IMG/VR virus record: IMGVR_UViG_3300036398_002697
Location: 1-59,242 of that record
Reading direction: 5' to 3' (one strand)
Source of the DNA: a virus
DNA length: 59,242 bases
Each line of letters opens with the position of its first letter. The stretch's first letter is position 1. Under the pieces are notes generated by a model. That model was not told where the DNA came from, ran no database searches, and was given only the letters and a program-made list of their open reading frames with translations. Shown here piece after piece: positions 31,132 through 38,752 of this stretch. A program made the position numbers and the translations under genes.

Positions 31132-32070
31132 ATGTCTTTTAACGATCTCAAAAAGCAATCTTCTCTTGGTTCGCTGACTGCGAAACTGGTAAAAGAAGTA
31201 GAGAAGATGAGTACAACTTCTGGTGGTGCTGATGAGCGTCTCTGGAAACCTGAAATGGACAAAACTGGTAACGGTTTTGCAGTGATTCGTTTTCTTCCTG
31301 CACCCGAAGGTGAAGAACTTCCTTGGGCAAAACTGTATACTCATGCATTCCAAGGTCCTGGTGGTTGGTACATTGAAAACTCTCTGACTACTACTGGTCA
31401 GAAAGATCCTGTTTCTGAGTACAACCGCGAACTCTGGAACAGTGGTCATGATTCAGATAAAGAAACTGTTCGTAAGCAAAAGCGTAAACTGTCTTACTAC
31501 AGCAACATCTATGTTGTAAAGGATCCTGCTAATCCTGCAAACGAAGGTAAGGTCTTCCTGTTTAAGTATGGTAAGAAGATCTTTGATAAGATTATGGAAG
31601 CAATGCAACCTGAGTTTGAGGACGAAACTCCGATCAATCCTTTTGATTTCTGGCAGGGTGCTAACTTCAAACTCAAAATCGTAAAGAAAGATGGGTATTG
31701 GAACTACGACAAGTCAGAATTTGACCGCGTTGCACCACTCCTGGATGATGATGATGCTCTTGAAGCCGTCTGGAAGAAGCAATACTCGCTCGCAGCGGTA
31801 ACTGCTCCTGATCAATTTAAGTCCTATGAACAACTTGAAGCACGTCTGAAAATGGTTCTAGGTCAAAAGAGTGCTCGTGCTGCAATTCAAGAACAAGAGG
31901 ATGAGTATGAGTCCTATGTTCAAACTCCTTCTAAAGAAGAGAGTGTGATTGCAGAACTGGAAGAGTCATATGCTCGTTCTAAGTCACCTTCACTTCCTGT
32001 TGTGAATAAGCAAGTTGATGAAGATGAAGATGATGCACTTTCATATTTCCAGCGTCTTGCTGAGGAATGA
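31132..32070 (+). CDS. 32: Single-stranded DNA-binding protein gp32
   Basis: The 312-residue protein starts SFNDLKKQSSLGSLTAKLV, the basic N-terminal cooperativity domain, then the OB core (VIRFLPAPEGEELPWAKLYT, IYVVKDPANPANEGKV, FLFKYGKKIFDKI, NPFDFWQGANFKLKI) and an acidic C-terminus (DEDEDDALSYFQRLAEE) that contacts replication partners. Length is close to T4 gp32 (301). GAGGTAA is a strong ribosome site 7 bases before the ATG. Confidence 0.95.
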   Translation: MSFNDLKKQSSLGSLTAKLVKEVEKMSTTSGGADERLWKPEMDKTGNGFAVIRFLPAPEGEELPWAKLYTHAFQGPGGWYIENSLTTTGQKDPVSEYNRELWNSGHDSDKETVRKQKRKLSYYSNIYVVKDPANPANEGKVFLFKYGKKIFDKIMEAMQPEFEDETPINPFDFWQGANFKLKIVKKDGYWNYDKSEFDRVAPLLDDDDALEAVWKKQYSLAAVTAPDQFKSYEQLEARLKMVLGQKSARAAIQEQEDEYESYVQTPSKEESVIAELEESYARSKSPSLPVVNKQVDEDEDDALSYFQRLAEE

Positions 32071-32739
32071 TTACTGAAATAACCTAATATTATCTCCTTT
32101 CTTCAAGGTAGCATTCACATACTGAGTGCTACCTTTTTTGTATGGCATAATCTGTTCCATATCATTCAGCACAACATTAATATAAGTTGGTTTGAGTATA
32201 AAGATATTTCTCTTATCATTTTGGATCTTTTCTTCATACTCAAGATTGGTTACTTCTTTAGTAATATTATTATTGCTAATTCTTTGTCCAGAATTAACAT
32301 CAAAGTATGAGATATTGTAATCAGATGGAACGGTAAGACCGGCAGGGACTATTGTTGAACCTATAGAATTTTTGACTTGAATTGTTTCATGGTGATGAAC
32401 TTGACCTAAAACTTCTTCAGAACCATACTTATCAATTAAGAAGTTATAAAATGCTTGTTGAGATAGTGGCCATTCTGTTTGAACATTGATGATATTATTT
32501 GCAATCAGAACTAACCAATCAAGAGTTTCATCATCATAAACTTTATATGCAACATTATCTGGTCTTTCGTCACCAATGATTTGATACTTGGTGAAGAATG
32601 AAAGGTCTCCAAAGATATCATCCCGAAGTTTTCCTCTTTTGAAAAGATTTTTTACTCTTGAATAATCGGATATTTTACGACCATCTTTAGTCGTATTGAC
32701 ATATTCAAAATCGGGAACTTGTCGGAAGTAACTTGGCAT
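32071..32739 (-). CDS. 53: Baseplate wedge protein gp53
   Basis: Minus strand, 222 residues: SYFRQVPDFEYVNTTKDGRK, then a LysM-like YKVYDDETLDWLVLIANNI, QTEWPLSQQAFYNFLIDKYG and a final NVVLNDMEQIMPYKKG. This is the gp53 wedge component that joins the wedges to the hub. It follows gp48 on the same strand by one base and converges on gp32. Confidence 0.92.
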   Translation of the reverse strand: MPSYFRQVPDFEYVNTTKDGRKISDYSRVKNLFKRGKLRDDIFGDLSFFTKYQIIGDERPDNVAYKVYDDETLDWLVLIANNIINVQTEWPLSQQAFYNFLIDKYGSEEVLGQVHHHETIQVKNSIGSTIVPAGLTVPSDYNISYFDVNSGQRISNNNITKEVTNLEYEEKIQNDKRNIFILKPTYINVVLNDMEQIMPYKKGSTQYVNATLKKGDNIRLFQ

Positions 32740-32740
32740 T

Positions 32741-34123
32741 TTAGTAACCTATTTCGTAATCATTTAAGGGTCTTGAGGAGTCATAATAATCACTTTCATA
32801 TACTGGATCAACTTCACTAAATCTTAAACTTAACTGATACGATGTCATTGTTCTATCTGTATCAGAAAAAGTCATGTAACTTCCATCTGGAGTATAATCC
32901 ACATCACAACCAATTAAAGCACAAGTTTTAATTCTACCAATTGATGGATGTTCATTTAAAGTATCATCAACTAAGTATCTTATGTCAAATAAATTTGGTG
33001 ATTTTAAAAATACATCTGATGCTGAAGTTTTAATTGACATTCCTTGTTTAAAGAAACGAATTATTTGTTTTACATGACTTGCTTCTGTTTTGTCCCTGGG
33101 AGATAATCTAAAGGTAAAGTTAAATGGTCTAAGTTGCGGACCATTAAATAATAGTTCTAGGTTTGGATTTACAACTGCACCTGTTGCTCTAGAAAGTAAA
33201 TTTTGAACAGATGCTGCTTCTCCTGCTAGATATATTTTAAAAAATTCTCCAAAACCATATTCACCACTTTTCAAAGCTCTTGCTATTTCTTGTGCTATTG
33301 GTAAAGCTGAAGAACCAATTTGTTGATCTCCTTGCAATTTCATTGATGATCCTGCAGCAAGAGCTTGTAATGGATTTAAATTTGATCCTCCCCAATCAAC
33401 TGAATTGCTATCTGTAATTGAAGGTTGAACTGCAAGTGTCACTGAACCTTCTATTGTTTGTGTTGGATTTTTTCTGGAAACTAAATCTCCTCTTAATGAT
33501 AAATTAAATTCACTTCCAACATTTCTTTTCATTGTAAATTTAATTCTGTCCTGCTTGTTACTACTTATTTCAAAAGGATAATACCAATTTCCATAGTCAT
33601 CTCTTATTTTTGTGCTGTCTGGTATTTCTCCAGAGACATTTAAATCTGCTTTATCTAATGCTTCTCTTGCTTGATCTGAAGTTGCGGCCCCTTGGTCATC
33701 TTTAGGTGCTAATGGATCTACAACTGGGGCAGTTGCCGTTTGTGCTGGGCCATTTATTAAATTATTTGCTTGTGTTGACCTTTGTTGATAATCAGTAACA
33801 CCCAAATCATATAAAGATTTTTCTGTGGTTATTTTGGCTTGTTCTTTAACGCCTTTGACTATGTTTGGTTGACTAAAATATTGCAATTCTGTAGATGAAG
33901 CTGCAGAACTTCCTGAAAAAGTTTCTCCTCTTGGTATTGTTCCTACTTCTATTATAGAATTTGGATCGTTTGGAACAGAACTATATACTGTTATTTTGCC
34001 TGGTGTTGTTGAATTTTCATCATCAATGACCAATGAATATTGAACACTTTGTAAGTTTTTTCCAAATTTATTATTTTTATCTGCTCTAAAATAATTTGAT
34101 TCTTTAGATCCGTAAGTTGCCAT
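32741..34123 (-). CDS. 48: Baseplate tail-tube cap protein gp48
   Basis: Minus strand, 460 residues. The C-terminal half has the tube-protein features of gp48 (NLELLFNGPQLRPFNFTFRL, EASHVKQIIRFFKQGM, DSDYYDSSRPLNDYEIGY nearby), and the N-terminus MATYGSKESNYFR is typical of cyanophage gp48. It is longer than T4 gp48 (about 364) by an inserted Ala/Thr-rich middle. gp48 caps the hub and with gp54 starts tube polymerisation. Confidence 0.88.
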   Translation of the reverse strand: MATYGSKESNYFRADKNNKFGKNLQSVQYSLVIDDENSTTPGKITVYSSVPNDPNSIIEVGTIPRGETFSGSSAASSTELQYFSQPNIVKGVKEQAKITTEKSLYDLGVTDYQQRSTQANNLINGPAQTATAPVVDPLAPKDDQGAATSDQAREALDKADLNVSGEIPDSTKIRDDYGNWYYPFEISSNKQDRIKFTMKRNVGSEFNLSLRGDLVSRKNPTQTIEGSVTLAVQPSITDSNSVDWGGSNLNPLQALAAGSSMKLQGDQQIGSSALPIAQEIARALKSGEYGFGEFFKIYLAGEAASVQNLLSRATGAVVNPNLELLFNGPQLRPFNFTFRLSPRDKTEASHVKQIIRFFKQGMSIKTSASDVFLKSPNLFDIRYLVDDTLNEHPSIGRIKTCALIGCDVDYTPDGSYMTFSDTDRTMTSYQLSLRFSEVDPVYESDYYDSSRPLNDYEIGY

Positions 34124-34182
34124 CAGAAATCCTCCCCAACTACAAGAGGATTAAGTATCTCAATTTTTTGTAGAGTATGAGA

Positions 34183-34190
34183 CATTTATA
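34183..34190 (-). promoter_or_regulatory. Late promoter for gp48-gp53 (minus strand)
   Basis: On the minus strand TATAAATG lies 60 bases before the gp48 start. One mismatch from the T4 late consensus; the position fits. Confidence 0.5.
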
Positions 34191-34210
34191 GTTCTTTTTT
34201 ATCTATTTAG

Positions 34211-34594
34211 TTATGGTTTCTTCAAGAACCTAGCATACGGAACAGAACGTAAGTAGTCAATCTCATTGTTTTTTATAATGTGTAATGGTCCAGCAACTTC
34301 TTGCCATGTATAATTTCTTACAGTTCCCCAGTGAAAATTTAATCCTCTAAATCCCCACCTTTGAATATCAATACATGCAATCAATGGGTGAACATCAAAA
34401 GTAATACCTGGTGTTTTTGCAAGATATATGAAAGTGTAATATTTACCAACTTCTGGTATAAATTCAGTTTCACGAAAGATGCTTATGATTTCCATCATAA
34501 TTGAATCCGAATCAGTAAGTCCTCTTATTCTTCTTTTGAGTTGATTTACTCTAGATGAAGAAGACCTAATATCCTTACCGAAACCTTCTGACAT
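34211..34594 (-). CDS. Conserved phage protein next to gp4, likely virion-related
   Basis: Minus strand, 127 residues. The centre VGKYYTFIYLAKTPGITFDV and IACIDIQRWGFRGLNFHWG is a pattern present in many tailed phages near head/tail genes. It starts directly where gp4 ends (one-base overlap), so it is expressed with gp4. No function known to me. Confidence 0.65.
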   Translation of the reverse strand: MSEGFGKDIRSSSSRVNQLKRRIRGLTDSDSIMMEIISIFRETEFIPEVGKYYTFIYLAKTPGITFDVHPLIACIDIQRWGFRGLNFHWGTVRNYTWQEVAGPLHIIKNNEIDYLRSVPYARFLKKP

Positions 34595-35037
34595 TACCTG
34601 ATACCTAAGTGATCTTCTGTGATAACCTTGAACTCAATTAATCTATCAGCACAAAATTCTTCCGCTGCTTTCCATTTTGCTTGATTGACAGCGTAGGTTT
34701 TCATTTCATATAACCATGACTTTGTTTTTCTTTTTGGAACTTTTGGTTCCATTGTTTGTCTTTTTGGTTTTACTTCAATAACGTAAGTTTTAATGTCACC
34801 ATTCTGTTCTCTAACTTTGATAATAAAATCTGGAAAGTATCTGTGAACTTTATTATCAACTGGAGATCGGTAGGGGATCCAAAATTCTTCGCTTCCCCAT
34901 TCTAATACATTCTCATTGAGATCGCACCAGTGACAGAACTTTCTTTCCCAACTACTTCTGCAAATTATATTGTTTGGATCACCCTTATACTTTTTGGGAA
35001 AGGAAGGTTTATATCTGCTCTTAATACTTTCTCCCAT
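34594..35037 (-). CDS. 4: Head completion protein gp4 (gp50)
   Basis: Minus strand, 147 residues, near the size of T4 gp4. Motifs: YKGDPNNIICRSSWERKFCH, VLEWGSEEFWIPYRSPVDNK, HRYFPDFIIKVRE, YVIEVKPKRQT and NQAKWKAAEEFC. The E...D...ExK pattern is that of TnsA/PD-(D/E)XK nucleases, consistent with gp4 acting on DNA ends at head completion. Confidence 0.93.
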   Translation of the reverse strand: MGESIKSRYKPSFPKKYKGDPNNIICRSSWERKFCHWCDLNENVLEWGSEEFWIPYRSPVDNKVHRYFPDFIIKVREQNGDIKTYVIEVKPKRQTMEPKVPKRKTKSWLYEMKTYAVNQAKWKAAEEFCADRLIEFKVITEDHLGIR

Positions 35038-35066
35038 ATCTCTACTACATAATGTATAAGCAAAAA

Positions 35067-35074
35067 TATTTATA
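35067..35074 (-). promoter_or_regulatory. Late promoter for gp4 (minus strand)
   Basis: A perfect TATAAATA on the minus strand, 30 bases before the gp4 start, in the 42-base divergent gap between gp4 and the plus-strand tail operon. Confidence 0.75.
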
Positions 35075-35079
35075 GATAC

Positions 35080-35805
35080 ATGGCTGCACCAGCACCATTA
35101 ACAAAAACGGTATCGGATTTAAAAGCGTCTATTCTCAGACCAGCATTAACTTCTAATTTTCAATGTTGGTTTCAACCACCATCAGAAGTTAATGCTTGGT
35201 TGTCGCAAAGAAAAAATGCGGGTCTTGGTAACTATTCATCATCTCAAGATGATCTAATTTCTTTATCATGCTCTGAGGCAACTTTGCCAGGTTCATCTTT
35301 AGCAACTCATGAAATTAATAATGACTATAGTGGTGTAACAGAAAGACATGCATATAGAAGACAATATGATGATAGAGCTTCATTTACTTTCTATGTTGAT
35401 AGTAATTATGAAATACTTTATTTTTTTGAAAATTGGATCGCATACATTGTAAATGAACAAAGAACTGATTCAAATGCATTTGGACCAGGAATGGATAAAC
35501 CAAATTTTTCTTATAGAGTTAATTTTCCAAAAGATTATCAACAAACAATTTATATTACTAAATTTGAGAAAGATTATACGGGAAGATCTTTAGTATATAA
35601 TTTTATTCAAGCATATCCAATCAGCATTGATTCTATGCCTGTATCATATGATTCATCTCAATTGCTAAAATGCACTGTGTCATTCACTTATTCTAGATAT
35701 ATTATTAATTCTGAAACTATACCAACTTCAAGTTTAACTGAAGATTTAAGTTTGGGTCTTAATGATTTAATAACGAGTCCAACTTCAACATCTCCAGTCG
35801 CTTAA
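35080..35805 (+). CDS. 54: Baseplate tail-tube initiator, gp54/gp19-like
   Basis: The 241-residue protein has a tail-tube fold pattern: LISLSCSEATLPGSSLATHE, RASFTFYVDSNYEILYFFEN, NFIQAYPISIDSMPVSYDSS and KCTVSFTYSRYI. The PISIDSMPVSYD...TFxYxRY end is shared by gp19 and gp54. Position between gp4 and gp26 points to gp54, the first ring on which the tube grows. It is shorter than T4 gp54 (about 320). Confidence 0.8.
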   Translation: MAAPAPLTKTVSDLKASILRPALTSNFQCWFQPPSEVNAWLSQRKNAGLGNYSSSQDDLISLSCSEATLPGSSLATHEINNDYSGVTERHAYRRQYDDRASFTFYVDSNYEILYFFENWIAYIVNEQRTDSNAFGPGMDKPNFSYRVNFPKDYQQTIYITKFEKDYTGRSLVYNFIQAYPISIDSMPVSYDSSQLLKCTVSFTYSRYIINSETIPTSSLTEDLSLGLNDLITSPTSTSPVA

Positions 35806-35811
35806 TAAATA
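35804..35811 (+). promoter_or_regulatory. Late promoter before gp26
   Basis: AATAAATA overlaps the end of gp54 and lies 28 bases before the gp26 start. One mismatch from T4 consensus. Confidence 0.5.
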
Positions 35812-35838
35812 ATCACACTGAAACATCTATAGGATATT

Positions 35839-36558
35839 ATGCCTTTACCAAAGATCTCTACGCCAACATATGAGTTGGAATTGCCTTCAACTGGTCAAAC
35901 AATTCAGTACAGACCATTTTTAGTTAAAGAAGAAAAACTTTTAGTATTAGCACTTGAAAGTGAAAATACAAAAGAGATTACAACAGCAATCAAAAATGTA
36001 ATTAAATCTTGTATTCATACGAAAGGAATCAAAGTAGAATCTCTTCCAACGTTTGATATTGAGTATCTCTTTTTAAACATTAGAGGCAAATCTGTTGGAG
36101 AAGAAATTGAAGTTAATATCATCTGTCCTGATGATGGGGATACTTTTGTTCCTGTGAAGATTAATATTGATGATATTAAAGTTCAAAAGCAAGAAGAACA
36201 TACAAACAAAATTAAGGTTGATGATTCAATCGTAATGGAAATGAAGTATCCATCTCTTGATCAATTCATTAAGAGTAATTTTGATTTTAGTTCTGATACT
36301 TCTATGGATCAATCATTTGATCTCGTTGCTGCATGTATTGATAAAATTTATAATGATGAAGAAGTTTGGACTGCATCTGATTGCACCAAGAAAGAACTTG
36401 TAGATTTCCTTGAGCAAATGAATTCATCTCAGTTTAAAGAAATTGAGAAGTTTTTTGAAACAATGCCAAAACTATCTCATGAAGTTAAAGTTAAAAATCC
36501 AAAAACTGAAGTTGAAAGTACGGTAGTACTGGAGGGACTCTCAAGTTTTTTCGCATAG
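35839..36558 (+). CDS. 26: Baseplate hub assembly protein gp26
   Basis: A 239-residue protein of the T4 baseplate gp26 family: IQYRPFLVKEEKLLVLALES near the N-terminus, FDIEYLFLNIRGKSVGEEIE, IICPDDGDTFVPVKINIDDI, and a helical C-terminus. gp26 helps assemble the hub and tape measure. Its last codons AGT TTT TTC GCA TAG include a canonical -1 slippery site, so part of the product may extend into gp51. Confidence 0.88.
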   Translation: MPLPKISTPTYELELPSTGQTIQYRPFLVKEEKLLVLALESENTKEITTAIKNVIKSCIHTKGIKVESLPTFDIEYLFLNIRGKSVGEEIEVNIICPDDGDTFVPVKINIDDIKVQKQEEHTNKIKVDDSIVMEMKYPSLDQFIKSNFDFSSDTSMDQSFDLVAACIDKIYNDEEVWTASDCTKKELVDFLEQMNSSQFKEIEKFFETMPKLSHEVKVKNPKTEVESTVVLEGLSSFFA

Positions 36559-36576
36559 CACTGGTCCACATGGACC
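36546..36576 (+). promoter_or_regulatory. Candidate programmed -1 frameshift site, gp26 to gp51
   Basis: T_TTT_TTC (36546-36552) is in register with gp26 two codons before its TAG. Ten bases on, GGTCC (36563-36567) pairs with GGACC (36572-36576) around ACAT. A -1 shift enters the gp51 frame at 36552 and reads six codons before its ATG, giving a 299-residue fusion (238 + 61). The gp51 ATG has no Shine-Dalgarno motif. Confidence 0.6.
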
Positions 36577-36737
36577 TTGAGAGTTACTTTAAACTTAATT
36601 TCTCCTTGATGCAGTACCATAAATATTCATTAACTGAGATTGAAAATATGATCCCTTGGGAAAGGGACATCTATGTTGAATTGTTAAAAGCGCACTTAGA
36701 AGAAGAAAAAGCAAAGCAACAACAAAATGGGACCTGA
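36570..36737 (+). CDS. 51: Baseplate hub assembly catalyst gp51, very short
   Basis: The 55-residue frame reads MDLESYFKLNFSLMQYHKYS, LTEIENMIPWERDIYVELL and a Glu/Gln end. This is the gp51-like tail chaperone motif (short helix, ..MPWER.IY...L) also seen in the T part of lambda-type tail chaperones. It overlaps the next gene by 11 bases and is in the -1 frame of gp26. Order gp26, gp51, tape measure mirrors G, GT, H of lambda. Confidence 0.75.
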   Translation: MDLESYFKLNFSLMQYHKYSLTEIENMIPWERDIYVELLKAHLEEEKAKQQQNGT

Positions 36738-38751
36738 CGAACTGGATGACCTACTGGCAAGTATAAGAGCGGAGGGTAAAAAAGAATCCGCTCTTGCTTT
36801 GTATGAGGGAACCAGAGAGGAAGATCTTGTTAATGAAGATGTAGATGAAAGAATATTAAGAATACTTGGACTCGATGAAGTTTTTGATATTGATTATGGA
36901 ACCTACCTAACTCTTCTTCGTGAGAAGTTAGCAGAAGCAAGAATGGTTGATAGAAAAATATCAACTGAAGAGAGTATGCTTCTGACTGATGAATTCAAAA
37001 GAGTCAGGGGGAATGTAGGTAGATTTAGAATTAGAAGAAAGAAAATAACCTCTGAGAACTTAGGAGTAACTGGACCTATCCGAGTATCCACTGAGAAGTT
37101 TTATCTAACTTCAAAGGCAGTTATTCCACAACCAGCAACGCCTGTCACAGAATCTTCTGAGGATATCAAAGATATTAGTGAAGCGATAGACAAAATACTG
37201 AAGAGCTTAACTGATCAAAATAAACTCACAAAGAAAAAAGCAGACGAAGAAAGAAAATCCGACGAACAAAGAAGAAGAACTAAAAGAGAAGCAGAGTTAG
37301 AAAAACCAATTCAAAAAGCAGCAGCACTTGTTAAAAAGATAGTTGCTCCATTCCAAAGTATTCTGGATAGAATCATGAGATTCATTCAGTTTACTTTGCT
37401 TGGTTATTTTGTTGATAAGATTTTAAAATGGTTCGCTGATCCAGAGAATGAAAGGAAAATTAAAGTCCTTGGAAGATTTTTAAAGGATTGGTGGCCTGCA
37501 TTACTTACTGCATATGGATTGTTTGCAACTCCTTTTGGTTTGTTTGTTCGTAGCACTTTGAAAATGCTGCGAGGATTTATTCCTACAATGGCAAGATTTA
37601 TTGCTGCTAATCCTTGGATGGCACCAGCTACCTTGGCAACAATTGGAGCAGCGACAAAGATAAAAGAATCCGAAAGGATGAAACCACTGACAGAAAAATC
37701 TCAAGAAGATATTAATAAAACACTACAAAGTAAAGAATCTCCTTGGTATCAAAAACTTGGAGCATCTTTTGCTGGACAAAGTTTGAATGCTCCTGGAGGG
37801 CCTAAAAATCCAATTGGATTGCCAATGTCAGGGAGTATGTATAATGGTGGTGGTAAAATTAGAAAGGATAATTTTGTAGACGTTAATGATATAGCATTTG
37901 ATGGTGGTGGTGGAATTGATAATGATAGTGGTTTGAGAATTACTGGTGCTGGCCCTGATACTCAATTGATTGCAGCGCAACCTGGTGAAATAATGATATC
38001 TAAAAAAGCAGTTGATAAGTATGGAGCAAACTTCTTCCTTGGATTGAATAAGAGGGCAGGTGGAACTAACATTCCAAGAATGGTGAATAATATTCAACTT
38101 GCTCAAGGTGGTGGAATGGTTGGTGGATTTGGTAGAGTCATGGCACCACAAACTGGAGGTCAAACTCAATGGGCTAAAAAAGGTGCAAGAAGTGTTTTCC
38201 AGATGTTCGGAATGAATGTTCCTGGAACAGAAAGACCTGCAACTTATAGTTCTTCTGATGTCAATAGATATAACCGATTGAATCCAAAGAGATCTATACA
38301 AATGGGACAATCTTATACACCATTGTCTGGTGGCGGTTTCGGTGTTGCACCTACTATCCGAACTATATTAAAAAATGCTGCTACTCAATCTGGTAGTTTT
38401 GTTCGTGATTCTTTTAGAAACTTTGGATCAAATGTTCAAACTATAAAAGGTGCTGCTCAAAGACAAGAAAAAATGATGCGTGAAATGGGTGTCCAACCTT
38501 CTGGATATGTAAATCTTCGCGGACAACCAATCAATCTTGGACCACAATCAAGATCAATGGCACCAGGAACACCTGTGATCAGTAGCAAAACACAGATGAT
38601 TGTTCTTCCACCAACAACTTCCGTTGCACAAAAACCAGCAACACCAACGATATCTGGTACTCAAATACCAGAGTTTAGTATTGTTGCAAATACTGGACAT
38701 AGATCTATGATTTCTGATGCTCTTGGCATTGCAGATCTTGTAGGAGCATAA
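36727..38751 (+). CDS. Tape-measure-like tail protein (gp29 position)
   Basis: The 674-residue protein has a charged helical N-terminus with coiled coil (about 150-200), hydrophobic helices at about 215-310 (IQFTLLGYFVDKILKWF, WWPALLTAYGLFATPFGLF), then a Gly-rich part with DTQLIAAQPGEIMISKKAVD and YGANFFLGLN, a motif common at the end of tape-measure proteins. It follows the gp26-gp51 pair exactly where a tape measure would be. Sets tail length and probably enters the host membrane. It shares FTLLGY..DK with the next gene. Confidence 0.7.
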   Translation: MGPDELDDLLASIRAEGKKESALALYEGTREEDLVNEDVDERILRILGLDEVFDIDYGTYLTLLREKLAEARMVDRKISTEESMLLTDEFKRVRGNVGRFRIRRKKITSENLGVTGPIRVSTEKFYLTSKAVIPQPATPVTESSEDIKDISEAIDKILKSLTDQNKLTKKKADEERKSDEQRRRTKREAELEKPIQKAAALVKKIVAPFQSILDRIMRFIQFTLLGYFVDKILKWFADPENERKIKVLGRFLKDWWPALLTAYGLFATPFGLFVRSTLKMLRGFIPTMARFIAANPWMAPATLATIGAATKIKESERMKPLTEKSQEDINKTLQSKESPWYQKLGASFAGQSLNAPGGPKNPIGLPMSGSMYNGGGKIRKDNFVDVNDIAFDGGGGIDNDSGLRITGAGPDTQLIAAQPGEIMISKKAVDKYGANFFLGLNKRAGGTNIPRMVNNIQLAQGGGMVGGFGRVMAPQTGGQTQWAKKGARSVFQMFGMNVPGTERPATYSSSDVNRYNRLNPKRSIQMGQSYTPLSGGGFGVAPTIRTILKNAATQSGSFVRDSFRNFGSNVQTIKGAAQRQEKMMREMGVQPSGYVNLRGQPINLGPQSRSMAPGTPVISSKTQMIVLPPTTSVAQKPATPTISGTQIPEFSIVANTGHRSMISDALGIADLVGA

Positions 38752-38752
38752 T

